64,000 bases of DNA from Streptomyces sp. NBC_00459 (lineage in GTDB: Bacteria > Actinomycetota > Actinomycetes > Streptomycetales > Streptomycetaceae): positions 9,486,001-9,550,000 of the forward strand of contig NZ_CP107903.1 of assembly GCF_036013955.1 (NCBI RefSeq), written 5' to 3'. Below the pieces are notes generated by a model. That model had not been told where the DNA came from. It searched no databases and was given only the letters and a program-made list of their open reading frames with translations. Numbering within the stretch: position 1 is the first letter of the stretch; each line of letters begins with the position of its first letter. This document shows, in pieces, positions 8,474 to 17,499 of the stretch. Made by a program: the position numbers and the translations under genes.

Positions 8474-9937
8474 TCACATCGTGGCGCGCAGGTGGCTGAC
8501 GGTGACGAAGTGGTAGCCGCGGGCGGTCAGTGTCCGGAGGATCTCGGGGACCGCTGCGACCGATGTGGGATGGATGTCGTGCAGAAGGACGACGTCGTTG
8601 CGCTGCACCTTGCCGATGACCGTCTGCGAGATCTTCGCGGCGTCGGGGTACTTCCAGTCCTCGGTGTCCAGGGTCCACAGCACGGGGGAGAGCGTGGTGG
8701 CGTGACGGACGGTGCTGTTGACGGCGCCGTAGGGCGGGCGGAAGAGGGTGGGGGCCCTGCCGGTCGCGGCCTTGATGGCGGCGCTCGTGCGGTCGAGCTG
8801 GTAGGCGACCTGTCGGGGGGTGAGCTTGGTGAGATCGGGGTGGTTCCAGGAGTGGTTGCCCACCTCGTTGCCGGCCCGTGCCTCGGCGCGCACCAGGTCG
8901 GGGTGGGCGGCGACGTTCTGGCCGACCGTGAAGAAGGTGGCCCGGGCGTTGTACTGCGCGAGGTACGTCAGCAGGGTCCCCGTCTCCGGCGCGGCGGGCC
9001 CGTCGTCGAAGGTCAGCGCGACGCACCTGACCTTCGCGCAGTCGGTGTCGTCGTCGCCGGAGGCCGTGTGGGTGGGCACGGCGGCGGTGGGGGTGGAGGC
9101 CGCTCCGAGGTCGAGCGAGCCGGTCGGCCGGACGGTCTGCTGCTGGACACGCCTGCCGAAGGCGGACAACCAGGGGGTGACCGTCGCCCTGGGGACGGTC
9201 ACGACATAGGGGCCGGCGGCGGGGGCACCGACCTCGCCCCGGTCGAAGGTCACCCGCATTCCGCCGTCGCCCGTGAAGGCCATGTCGTCCAGGACGGCGG
9301 CCAGGTTCGACGGGTCCCCGAACGCCTCGTCCACCATCCCCGCGTCCGTGCCCTCCCGTCCGTCGAGCTGCTTCTTCAGGGCGGAGAGGAGGGCGTCGCG
9401 GGAGCCGTCGCCGACGAGCGCGAGCGCGGTGCGGTACGCGCCCGCCCGTCCGTCGTACCAGTAGGTGCGCAGGCTCAGCCCGCTCCCTGCCGCGGAGTGG
9501 TCCTGGGTGGTGAGCCGGACGCCGAGGACGTCTCCGGAGGCGACCAGGAACTGGTGGCTGACGTTGAGTTCGCCTTCGGGGCCGGTCCCGTCGCCGTCTT
9601 CGCACGACTCGCGGACGATCGCCAGTCGCCGCTCCACGTCCTTCTTCATCGCGGCCGTCATCGCCTCGGCGCCGGGTACGTCCGGATAGCTTGCCGCGAA
9701 GGGGCAGGAGCTGTCCTCGCTGCTGTCGTTGACGATCTGCAGACCCTTGATCTTCGCGGGATCCACGGCCCGTACCGGCTCGGCACCGGAGGACGATCCG
9801 GGCCGTGCTCCGGTGGTCGCGGTCGCGGTCGCGGTCGCGGTGTCGTCGGATGTCCCGGTGGACCCGGACGCGCAGGCCGCCGTCAGGGAGAGCGAGCCGA
9901 GCAGCAGGAGGGAGGGGAGAAGGACGCGTGTACGCAT
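8474..9937 (-). CDS. Lipoprotein polysaccharide deacetylase (CE4/NodB) with DUF3298-like N-domain
   Basis: 487 residues. A lipobox (LTAAC, Cys22) is followed by a threonine/alanine-rich linker with a TATATATA run encoded by a GGTCGC hexamer repeated about four times (9815-9838). Residues 60-265 resemble the DUF3298/PdaC-type module (VPRATVTPWLSAFG). Residues 300-487 are the NodB domain with TFDDGP (309-314, metal Asp), HSWNHP (two metal His), RPPYGA and LLHDIHP motifs. It should remove N- or O-acetyl groups from peptidoglycan, chitin oligomers or xylan at the cell surface; the DUF3298 pairing favours cell-wall peptidoglycan. A stretch of 127 nt separates it from the WD40 gene upstream on the same strand. 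Confidence 0.9.
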   Translation of the reverse strand: MRTRVLLPSLLLLGSLSLTAACASGSTGTSDDTATATATATTGARPGSSSGAEPVRAVDPAKIKGLQIVNDSSEDSSCPFAASYPDVPGAEAMTAAMKKDVERRLAIVRESCEDGDGTGPEGELNVSHQFLVASGDVLGVRLTTQDHSAAGSGLSLRTYWYDGRAGAYRTALALVGDGSRDALLSALKKQLDGREGTDAGMVDEAFGDPSNLAAVLDDMAFTGDGGMRVTFDRGEVGAPAAGPYVVTVPRATVTPWLSAFGRRVQQQTVRPTGSLDLGAASTPTAAVPTHTASGDDDTDCAKVRCVALTFDDGPAAPETGTLLTYLAQYNARATFFTVGQNVAAHPDLVRAEARAGNEVGNHSWNHPDLTKLTPRQVAYQLDRTSAAIKAATGRAPTLFRPPYGAVNSTVRHATTLSPVLWTLDTEDWKYPDAAKISQTVIGKVQRNDVVLLHDIHPTSVAAVPEILRTLTARGYHFVTVSHLRATM

Positions 9938-10064
9938 GAGATCAGAACCTGGGCTAGAGGGCTTACCGGGTTCCGATCGTGCAGGTCAGGGGCATTTTTC
10001 AGCGACCGCCCGGGTCACTGTGAACAAAAAACATCCACTCTCCGCGCCCGTCCGTCCTTGCCGC

Positions 10065-13000
10065 TCAGCGTGCAGTGCCGCACACCTGCCGGTACGACGC
10101 GTCAGGGACGTACGTCCGCCACTGCGCCCGGGTGAGTCCTCCGCCGGCCCGGTCGCACAGGATGCGGACGACGTCGTCCGGGCCCACCGGATGGCGCTGG
10201 AGCAGCACGTTCGGGCCGCCGGCGTACAAGGTGGCGCCGTCGTGGGTGAAGGCGAGGGTGTCGATCTCGTCGCCCGGTGTGGGCAGGTCGCTGCCCAGAA
10301 GGCGTTGACCGGCGGTGTCCCACAGACGCAGGGTGCGCTGCAGGCCGCCCACGGCGAGTACGGCGCCGTCGGGGGAGAAGGCGAGCGCGCCCACGGCCTC
10401 GGGTTCACCCACGGGATTGGTGTCGGAGGTCCCGGTCAGGATGCCCATCCGGTGACGCAGGTCGCCGTCCCACAGCGTGACGTGCCCGGTCGAGTCCCCG
10501 ACGGCCAGCCGGGAACCGTCGGGGCTGAAGGCCAGGGCGGTGACCTGCCGACCGTCGGCCAGGGCCCCTGAGCTCACGTGTCCGGACGGCAGCTCGGCGT
10601 ACCGGTCGGCGGAACCGGCGAGCAGTCGTCCGTCGGGCCGCAGGGCGAGCCTGTCCGCATCGAGGCCGCTCAGAGTGGCCGTGCGGCGCCGGGAGGTGGT
10701 GTCCCAGACTTCGGCCGCCCCGCCTTCGGCGCTGGAACGCGCGGCCAGCAGCGTCCGGCCGCCCGGACCGAGGGCGAGCGCGGAGACGATGCGGTCCGCC
10801 GCCCCCGATGTGTCGAACGACGTACGGACCCGGTGTGCGGGGACGTCCCAGAGGCTGAAGCGCTGCCGCAGGATTCCGTGCGAGGAGACGGTGTCGGCGA
10901 CGGCGAGGGCCCGGCCGTCCGGACTGAAGGCCAGCCGCGGCGGCCCGTCGTCGCTGTCGGCCGACAAAGCACCGAGCATGGCGTGGACAAGGACGGCGCC
11001 GGTGCGGGTGGAGCGCAGTTCGAAGCGGTAGCCGGAGCCGGAGCGGGTGGCGGTGGCCAGCACGGTGCCGTCCGGGCTGAGTGCGGTCGCGTCGGCCGGT
11101 GTGCTCTGCCAGTGGGCGTCCAGGCGGTCGCTCAGGTCGTACGTGCGAACAGTGGCGCCGTCGAGATAGCGAAGCGTCCGGCCCTTCCCCGGTGTCCATG
11201 TCAGCCCGCTGACCTCGGCGCCCGCCAGCGGTGTGTGGAAGACCTGCCCGCCGCCCAGGTCCAGCGACCACGCGGCGATCTCCTGGTCGTCGGCGGTGGC
11301 CAGGAATCGCCCGTCCGGAGAGAGGACGGCCTGGGTGAAGCCGCCGGTACCGCCGCTCTGGAAGTCGGCGACCTCCTGTCCTCCGGAGACGTCCCAGACC
11401 GTGGCCGTGTTCCCAAAGACCACGGCCAGCCGACGCCCGTCCCCGCCGAACCGCAGCAGCCGGAAGCCGCCGTCCGCCCCCGAGCCGGTGCCGCAGACGG
11501 CGCCGTCCGCCTTGTCCCATGCGCCCGGCAGCCTCTTGCCGTGGACGGTGTCCCACACCTGGGGTGCACCTTCGGCCGGGCACAGGGCGAGGAGACGACC
11601 GCCCGGGCCGACGGCGACAGCGGTGAGGGTGCGCGGCACTTCAGTGGTGAACACAGCCTTGCCGTCGCTCGCCCGGTACACCGTCACCGGCCCGGGATCA
11701 CCCGCCGGGCTGGTGACGTAGGCGCTGCCGTCGGGCGCCGCCCAGTGGACCGCGTCGCCCAGTTCGGCGACGGCTCTGCGGGCGGCGAGGTCCCACAGCT
11801 CATCCCCGTCCTGACCGGTGAGGACGAGGAAGCGGGCATCGAGGCCGGCGTCCGACGCTTCTGTGCCGCTCGGCAGGCGGTAGGTGGCGGTGACGCGGTG
11901 GTCGGTCACGTCGCGGACGGTCGCCTCGGCGCCCGCGACGGTGATGAGGGCCCGGCCCTGATCGGTGAGGAATCGCTCGACGTTCTCGCCCGTCCGAGGG
12001 TCGGTGAAGGCGTCTCGCTCAGGTCGGGCCAAGGCGTCGAGCAGGGCCGAGCGGGACTCGGTCAGCGGGGCGAGCCGCCAGGCCGCGACGGAGAGGAGAG
12101 CGGCGGCACGGGGGTCCGCGGAGCGCAGGCTGTCGGCCACGGTGGCCAGACGGCGGGCAGCGGCCTTGGCCGCCTCCTCGTCACTCGCCCGGTCGCGCTG
12201 CCAGGCCAGCAGACCAGCGGCCAGCGCGAGCACGAGGAACACGGAAAGCCCCAGGGCGAGCAGCCGGGTACGGCGGGCGGCCCGTGTCCCGGCTTCCCGT
12301 TCGGTGTCGCGCGCCGCACGCGAGGCGTCGAGGAAGGCGCGCTCCCGCGCCGCGAGGTCGTCCTGGGGCTGCCCGGTGAACAGTTCCTCGGCCTGGGTCA
12401 GCCGTGTCCCCCGGAACAGCGCGCCCGCGTCCTGGTCCAGTTGCTCCCAGGCACGGGCCGACTCGCCGAGGAGCCGCTGCGCGCGCAGCCGCTCGCGGCC
12501 CTCCTCGATCCAGCCCGCCAGCCGGGGCCAGCCGGTGATCAGCACCTCGTGGGACAGTTCGACGGTGTCGCCGTCCAGCGCGATCAGCCGGGCGGCGGCG
12601 AGGCGTTCCAGTACGTCCTGCACGTCGGGCCCCAGCTCCGTCCGGGGCGCCGGGCGGCGGGTGTCGGCCGCGCCGTCCCCGGGTGCGATCAGCCGCAACA
12701 GGACGCGGCGGGCGATGCGGGCCTGCTCCGGCGTCAACTCGCCGTAGAGCTGCTCGGCGGTCGCGGCGATCGCACCGTGCACGCCGCCCGCCTCCTCGTA
12801 TGCGGCCAGGCTGAGGGTACGGCCGCGGCGGCGGCGCCAGGTCTCCAGCAGGGCGTGCGAGAGCATCGGCAGAGCGCCGGGCCGGTCGGCGACCTCTTCG
12901 ATGACATGGGCGGTCAGTGCGCGCTCCACGTTCAGGCCCGCGGCCGTCGCGGGCCGCGTGATCACTTCCCGCAGTTCGTCCCGGCTCATGGGCCCGACCA

Positions 13001-13778
13001 GCAGGTTCGCCCGGCTGACCGCCGCGGCCAGCTCCCGGTGGGCGCCGCAATGGCCGTAGAAGTCACCGCGCACGGCGACGGCCACCCGCAGCCGGCTCTC
13101 GGAATCGCGGGCGCGCAGCAGCAGGTCGAGGAAGCGGTCGCGCTCCCGGCGGTCGTGGCAGAGGGTGAACAGTTCCTCGAACTGGTCGACGATCACCCAG
13201 GTGTCAAGGTCGCCGTCCTTCGCGACGAGGGCCTCCTCGTGCGTGCGTGCCGGCTGTTCACCGGGCGTGAGCACCCGGATCACCGACGGACGTTCGGTGC
13301 CCTGCGTCTGTCGCAACGCGGGGACGAGCCCCGCCCGCAGGAGGGACGACTTGCCGCTGCCGGAGGGACCGAACACGGCTGCGAACCGGTGCCCGCGCAC
13401 CAGGCCCATCAGCTCGCCGACCTGCCGGTCCCGGCCGAAGAACAGGTCGCTGTCACCCGGCTCGAAGCGGGCCAGCCCCCGGTAGGGCGCCCGCTCCTCG
13501 GCCGAGGGCGCCCGAACCTCCGCGTCCGCCTCCCGCCAGCGCCGCTCCCACTCGTCCGGATCGGCGTCCAGCACCTGGACGTACGCCCGCACCACCGCGA
13601 GCGAGGGCAACTGGTCGCCTGCCGCCGCCTGGGACAGGGCGGTCGTCGAATAGCCCGCCTTCTCGGCCATCTCCCGGTACGGCGGCTTCCCCGCCTTCTC
13701 GCGCAGCAGACGCAGCTCGTGCGCCAGCCGCTGCGCCGGCCCCGCATCCGGGTCCAGCGGCTTCTCGCGTCGTCCCAC
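10065..13778 (-). CDS. HTH-nSTAND NTPase with transmembrane helix and WD40-like propellers
   Basis: 1,237 residues from the GTG at 13778 (GAAAGG 9 nt upstream; an ATG 33 nt further out has no ribosome site). The order is an XRE-like helix-turn-helix (about 15-80), then nSTAND1 NTPase with Walker A GPSGSGKSS (137-145) and Walker B WVIVDQFEELF (194-204), a winged or TPR-like region, one membrane helix (505-526), and about 700 residues of WD40-like repeats (FSPDGxxLAxxxxDxxxxLWD). Such STAND proteins are thought to be ATP-driven switches that oligomerise when the repeat domain senses a ligand; some act in development or phage defence. The partner and signal are unknown. It is divergent from an orphan histidine kinase. 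Confidence 0.88.
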   Translation of the reverse strand: MGRREKPLDPDAGPAQRLAHELRLLREKAGKPPYREMAEKAGYSTTALSQAAAGDQLPSLAVVRAYVQVLDADPDEWERRWREADAEVRAPSAEERAPYRGLARFEPGDSDLFFGRDRQVGELMGLVRGHRFAAVFGPSGSGKSSLLRAGLVPALRQTQGTERPSVIRVLTPGEQPARTHEEALVAKDGDLDTWVIVDQFEELFTLCHDRRERDRFLDLLLRARDSESRLRVAVAVRGDFYGHCGAHRELAAAVSRANLLVGPMSRDELREVITRPATAAGLNVERALTAHVIEEVADRPGALPMLSHALLETWRRRRGRTLSLAAYEEAGGVHGAIAATAEQLYGELTPEQARIARRVLLRLIAPGDGAADTRRPAPRTELGPDVQDVLERLAAARLIALDGDTVELSHEVLITGWPRLAGWIEEGRERLRAQRLLGESARAWEQLDQDAGALFRGTRLTQAEELFTGQPQDDLAARERAFLDASRAARDTEREAGTRAARRTRLLALGLSVFLVLALAAGLLAWQRDRASDEEAAKAAARRLATVADSLRSADPRAAALLSVAAWRLAPLTESRSALLDALARPERDAFTDPRTGENVERFLTDQGRALITVAGAEATVRDVTDHRVTATYRLPSGTEASDAGLDARFLVLTGQDGDELWDLAARRAVAELGDAVHWAAPDGSAYVTSPAGDPGPVTVYRASDGKAVFTTEVPRTLTAVAVGPGGRLLALCPAEGAPQVWDTVHGKRLPGAWDKADGAVCGTGSGADGGFRLLRFGGDGRRLAVVFGNTATVWDVSGGQEVADFQSGGTGGFTQAVLSPDGRFLATADDQEIAAWSLDLGGGQVFHTPLAGAEVSGLTWTPGKGRTLRYLDGATVRTYDLSDRLDAHWQSTPADATALSPDGTVLATATRSGSGYRFELRSTRTGAVLVHAMLGALSADSDDGPPRLAFSPDGRALAVADTVSSHGILRQRFSLWDVPAHRVRTSFDTSGAADRIVSALALGPGGRTLLAARSSAEGGAAEVWDTTSRRRTATLSGLDADRLALRPDGRLLAGSADRYAELPSGHVSSGALADGRQVTALAFSPDGSRLAVGDSTGHVTLWDGDLRHRMGILTGTSDTNPVGEPEAVGALAFSPDGAVLAVGGLQRTLRLWDTAGQRLLGSDLPTPGDEIDTLAFTHDGATLYAGGPNVLLQRHPVGPDDVVRILCDRAGGGLTRAQWRTYVPDASYRQVCGTAR

Positions 13779-14104
13779 CGGGCCGTACCTTTCGACCTGC
13801 GAACACACCATCGATCGGCGCCCAACCTACGTTCGGCCGCCGCAGGGAGGCAATTCGGGTCTGTTCCCCGCACATGGTGCGAACGTGTCAGAGCCTGCCA
13901 CCGGTATCCCGTACGCGGCATCCCGCGCCGTCGGACTCGGACGAGGCCCGTCCGCGCGGGCGTTCGGGCGGCCCCTGCCCATGAGGTGAGGTATCGGCTC
14001 GCGGGAGGGCTCAGCCGTTCGGCCGGTGTGTGCGGCTTCCCGCGTTGTCGTAAGTGGCCTTTCGGCTGATCTCCGCCACGCCGGTGGGAGGTTACTGTCA
14101 CGCC

Positions 14105-15316
14105 GTGGATCTCCTGAGCAGCGTGCGCGCCCTGGGCGTGCCTACCGGGCCTGACGGCCGTCGGCGGAGCCTTCTGACCGCGGTCGGCATCGTCCTTCTG
14201 TTGCTGGCGACAGCCACGGACCTGCTGGTGGCCGGCGTCGACGGCCGTTCGCCATGGCCCCAGCTCGTGGTGCTGCCGATCGGTCTGGCGGCGCTGCTGT
14301 GGCCCGCCGCCCGGCGGCCGGCACGGCTCACCCTGGCGGTGCGTGCCGCCGTGCCCGCGGTTGTCTCCGGCGTCGTGACGGGGGCCGTGTTCCTGTCCGG
14401 TCGGGAGGCGCTGGCCGGACCTGGTGAAATCGCGATCCTGCTGTGCCTGCTCCTGCTCACGGTGCGGGACTGTCCCGTGCGGTGGGCGGTGGTCTGCGGC
14501 GTTCTGGTCGGCGCGGCGGTGCTGGTGCTGCCCTACAGGCAGAGTTTCGGCGAGTCGTCGGTCAACCCGTTCCAAATGCTGTTGCCGGTCTGCGTGGTGA
14601 CCGGACTCGCCGGGTACCTGCGTGCGCTGGACCACCGCCGCCGGGTGGCGGTCACCGAGATCCAGCGGGCCGAACGCCTCGCCATGGCGGCCGACCTGCA
14701 CGACTTCGTGGCCCACCATGTCACCGGGATCCTGGTGCAGACCCAGGTGGCCCAGCTCCTCGCCACGACGGACTCCGAGCGCCTGAACGGCATCCTGAAG
14801 GACGTCGAACGCTCCGCGACCGAGGCCCTGGCCTCCATGCGCCGCACCGTCGGCCTGATGCGCGAGGTCCCGGAAGCCGGGTCCACCGGCTTCCGGCACC
14901 CGGCGGGCGACCTGGCCGCGCTTCCCGAACTGGTGGAGGGGTTCGCTGGACCTGTCGGTCCGAAGGTGGTGCTGCACCGTGATCCATCGGTGCCCGACGG
15001 TCTGCCCCATGAGGTGCAGGCGGCTGCCTGCCGAGTCGTGCAGGAGGCACTGACCAACGTACGGCGACACGCCGCGGACGCCACCGAGGTGACGGTCGGC
15101 CTGGCCCACGACGGCCGTGTGCTGGAGGTGACGGTGCGCGACGACGGTCGCGGTGGCACCCGGCTGCCGCAGGCCGCGCGGGGCGGCGGCTTCGGCCTGG
15201 TCGGGCTGACCGAACGCGTCACCGCGCTCGGCGGCGAACTGCGCACGGGCCCCCGTCCCTCGCGCCGGGGCTGGGAGGTCACCGCGATCCTGCCGGCGGA
15301 GAAGGCATCGAGATGA
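14105..15316 (+). CDS. Orphan sensor histidine kinase (HisKA_3/NarL type)
   Basis: 403-residue kinase from the GTG at 14105 (GGGAGG 13 nt upstream). The N-terminal 175 residues hold about six membrane segments. The dimerisation/phosphoacceptor helix ERLAMAADLHDFVAHHVTG has His199 in LHD, and the HATPase_c domain has an N-box (QEALTNVRRHA), GGTR and GGGFGLVGL. This is the DesK/NarX subfamily, which normally pairs with a LuxR-type response regulator encoded immediately downstream. Here the stop overlaps an ATG (ATGA at 15313), the usual coupling, but the frame that follows loses sense within about 20 codons. The response regulator has therefore apparently been lost. Confidence 0.88.
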   Translation: MDLLSSVRALGVPTGPDGRRRSLLTAVGIVLLLLATATDLLVAGVDGRSPWPQLVVLPIGLAALLWPAARRPARLTLAVRAAVPAVVSGVVTGAVFLSGREALAGPGEIAILLCLLLLTVRDCPVRWAVVCGVLVGAAVLVLPYRQSFGESSVNPFQMLLPVCVVTGLAGYLRALDHRRRVAVTEIQRAERLAMAADLHDFVAHHVTGILVQTQVAQLLATTDSERLNGILKDVERSATEALASMRRTVGLMREVPEAGSTGFRHPAGDLAALPELVEGFAGPVGPKVVLHRDPSVPDGLPHEVQAAACRVVQEALTNVRRHAADATEVTVGLAHDGRVLEVTVRDDGRGGTRLPQAARGGGFGLVGLTERVTALGGELRTGPRPSRRGWEVTAILPAEKASR

Positions 15317-15390
15317 CCGCTTCGGCCCGCTCGGCCCACACGCTGCCGGGCCGGCAGGAGCACGGGCCAGGGCGCGCCGACACGGCGATG
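15313..15390 (+). pseudogene. Remnant start of a lost response-regulator gene
   Basis: An ATG overlaps the kinase stop (ATGA), the arrangement seen for kinase/response-regulator pairs. The first codons (MTASARSAHTL) could be a regulator N-terminus, but no receiver motif (DD, then D and K) follows, and the frame soon runs antisense through the NLP terminator. This is inferred from position; too little is left to prove it. Confidence 0.3.
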
Positions 15391-15423
15391 CCCCGGCGGG
15401 CAGGGGAGAGTGCGCCGCCGGGG
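15391..15423. terminator. Hairpin downstream of the NLP gene
   Basis: CCCCGGCGG (15391-15399) pairs with CCGCCGGGG (15415-15423) across a 15-nt loop. It lies 24 nt past the NLP stop and also after the truncated operon end, so it may serve both strands. Confidence 0.5.
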
Positions 15424-15446
15424 ACTGCTCGGGGCGGGCCCGGGCG

Positions 15447-16229
15447 TCAGAACGCGGGGACCGCTGAGGGCCTCGCCTTGTTGATGTTGCTGACGAGGTT
15501 GCCGGCCAGCGGGAAGTTGGCGTCGCCCCAGCGGGCGTCGGACAGTTTGGTCCGCAGGTCGCTCCTCATCAGGTCCAGGGTGACCAGGCCCGGCCTGTCC
15601 CAGCCGCCGTTGCCCCAGGCGTGCGGTACCTCGCCCCACTTGGCGAAACGGAAGGCGTGGGTGCTCGCGCCGTCCTTGTGGTACACGATCTCGACGCGGT
15701 TGCCGTCCATCGGCACCTCGTTGATCGGGTGGGTGCTGTAACCGCCGTGGCGGGAGGCGGCCAGGTAGCGGGGGCGTTCCTCGCCCTGCTTCTGGAAGAC
15801 GACGACGGACTCCCAGTCGTGGCGGTGACCGAAGGCGTCGGCACCGTTCAGTGTCTGGTCCTTCTCGAAGTAGAGCCCGTAGACGTAGGCGCACCAGCCG
15901 TTCCTGCACAGGGACTGCGAGTACGTGTTCGCCTTGCCGAGGTGGTCGGTCCGGCAGCCGCCGGTGATCGACCCGCTGTTCTTGAGACCGCCGTTGAGGG
16001 TTCCGTTCGCGTCGATGGCCGCCGCGGGGAAACAGCCGTCCTTGTCGTAGTCGAAGTCCGGCATGTACTTCTTCTGGAAAGCGGTGGCGTTCGGGGCCAG
16101 CGGGGTCAGCACGGCCGCGAAGGCGCTGCCCTGCAGGCCGGCGCTCAACGCGGTGGCGCTGAGCGCGACGAGCAGGGTCCTGCCGATACGGCCGCGCGTC
16201 GTCCTGCCGCGCTTCACTGCGTGGGACAT
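15447..16229 (-). CDS. Secreted NPP1/NLP family cytolysin (necrosis-inducing protein)
   Basis: 260 residues from the ATG at 16229, where a signal peptide of about 39 residues (ending SAFAA) begins. The family signature heptapeptide GHRHDWE is intact at 134-140 (FGHRHDWESVVVF), next to the usual acidic residues and paired cysteines (Cys66/Cys92, Cys108/Cys113). NLPs of oomycetes, fungi and some bacteria bind glycosylinositol phosphorylceramides and lyse dicot plasma membranes; the heptapeptide binds the divalent ion needed for this. The gene stands alone, flanked by the broken kinase operon and a Lrp regulator. Expansin and cellulases lie within 15 kb. Whether this protein is toxic or a non-cytolytic variant cannot be told from sequence. 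Confidence 0.92.
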   Translation of the reverse strand: MSHAVKRGRTTRGRIGRTLLVALSATALSAGLQGSAFAAVLTPLAPNATAFQKKYMPDFDYDKDGCFPAAAIDANGTLNGGLKNSGSITGGCRTDHLGKANTYSQSLCRNGWCAYVYGLYFEKDQTLNGADAFGHRHDWESVVVFQKQGEERPRYLAASRHGGYSTHPINEVPMDGNRVEIVYHKDGASTHAFRFAKWGEVPHAWGNGGWDRPGLVTLDLMRSDLRTKLSDARWGDANFPLAGNLVSNINKARPSAVPAF

Positions 16230-16503
16230 GTGGTGCGTCTCCAGTTGCTCGGTCCGCCGGGGATCCGGCGTGGTCCGTGCCGGGAAATCCGGCGGGTCGG
16301 GACCGAGACTGGGCAGCGGGGCGTTGTTCAGCAGCCGGTTCCGGCAGGGTGAAAAATCTCGTGCCGAGGATTGGCGGGTCGTTTCCGATGCCGTCACACA
16401 CCGAACATCCCGGCGTCGCCCGAAGACGAGGGACGCGCACGGGCGCTGCGACGGGCCGCAGGAGGCGAGATGCCCGGTTCGTCGCCGCACCGGGGAGCGC
16501 CTG

Positions 16504-17499
16504 CTACGTGGGCGACGTGTGGACGAGGCGGCCCTGGAAGATGAGTGAGGCGGCCTGCTTGAGACGCCGGACGCGAATGCTGACCTCGTAGGCGTCGATG
16601 CCGTCGATGGCGGCGACCTGGGTGGTGAGGTAGCGGTAGAAGTCCTCGGCGTCGCGGCAGATGACGCTGGCCATCAGGTTGTGGTGGCCGCTGATGGCCC
16701 CGGCGAACGCGACCTCGGCGTGCCGGGCGAGTTGCTCCCCGGCCTGTTCGAGCCGGGCGGGGGCGACGCGCAGCCAGAGGGTGGCGTTGAGGGTGTGGCC
16801 GAGGCGCTCGGGGAGCAGTTCGACGTCGTAGACGATCGTGCCCGATGCCTCCAGGTTCTCCAGTCGGCGGGCGACACGGGCGTTGGACCAGCCGGTGAGC
16901 TCGGCGAGGTGGGTGTGGGTGGTGCGGCCGTCCTCGGCGAGGGCGTTCAGCAGGGGGGTGTCCTCGTCCGTGGGGGGCCGGAGTGGCCCGGCGGGGACGG
17001 GAGAGCGGTCGGCGGTGAGCTGCCGTACCTGGTCGGGGGTGAGGCCTGCGCCGTAGCCGGTCCATTCACTGGTGCTGGTGTCGCCGAAGGCGTGCAGCAT
17101 GAGATCGATGCTCACGTCGAGGACGGAGGCGGAGCGGGGCAGTTGACGCAGGAGGATGTCGTCGCGGGGGGCCTCGACGGGGGAGCGGACCGTGCAGATG
17201 ATCTCCGAGCCACCCGAGGAGAGGTTGGCGTAGGCGATGTCCGGCCGCTTGGCCAGGGAGTCAGCCAGGGGGCCGACCCTGTCGGGGCGGGAGCGGATGC
17301 GGGCCACCCAATGGGCATTCCCGTACACCGCCGGGTTGACCAGGCCGACCACCCGCATCACCCCGCTGCGGCGCAGCGCGTGGTAGCGGCGGGCGGCCGT
17401 CTGCTCCGACACGCCCGTCACCTCGCCGATGCGCCGGAACGGGAGCCGAGGCGCGCACTGGAGCGCGTGGAGGATTTTCTTGTCCAGGTCGTCGATCAT
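16504..17499 (-). CDS. Lrp/AsnC-family regulator, tandem-duplicated form
   Basis: 331 residues, about twice the 150-residue norm. The first half has an HTH (LDKKILHALQCAPRLPFRRIGEVTGVSEQTAARRYHAL, residues 5-42) and a degenerate effector domain. The second half repeats the layout (LLNALAEDGRTTHTHLAELTGWSNARVARRLENLEASG) with a RAM-like beta-alpha-beta domain (GHHNLMASVICRDAEDFYRYL). This two-module type is common in actinobacteria. No clear ribosome site precedes the ATG. It is divergent from the MFS remnant and the intact MFS exporter, which it most likely controls. Confidence 0.9.
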   Translation of the reverse strand: MIDDLDKKILHALQCAPRLPFRRIGEVTGVSEQTAARRYHALRRSGVMRVVGLVNPAVYGNAHWVARIRSRPDRVGPLADSLAKRPDIAYANLSSGGSEIICTVRSPVEAPRDDILLRQLPRSASVLDVSIDLMLHAFGDTSTSEWTGYGAGLTPDQVRQLTADRSPVPAGPLRPPTDEDTPLLNALAEDGRTTHTHLAELTGWSNARVARRLENLEASGTIVYDVELLPERLGHTLNATLWLRVAPARLEQAGEQLARHAEVAFAGAISGHHNLMASVICRDAEDFYRYLTTQVAAIDGIDAYEVSIRVRRLKQAASLIFQGRLVHTSPT

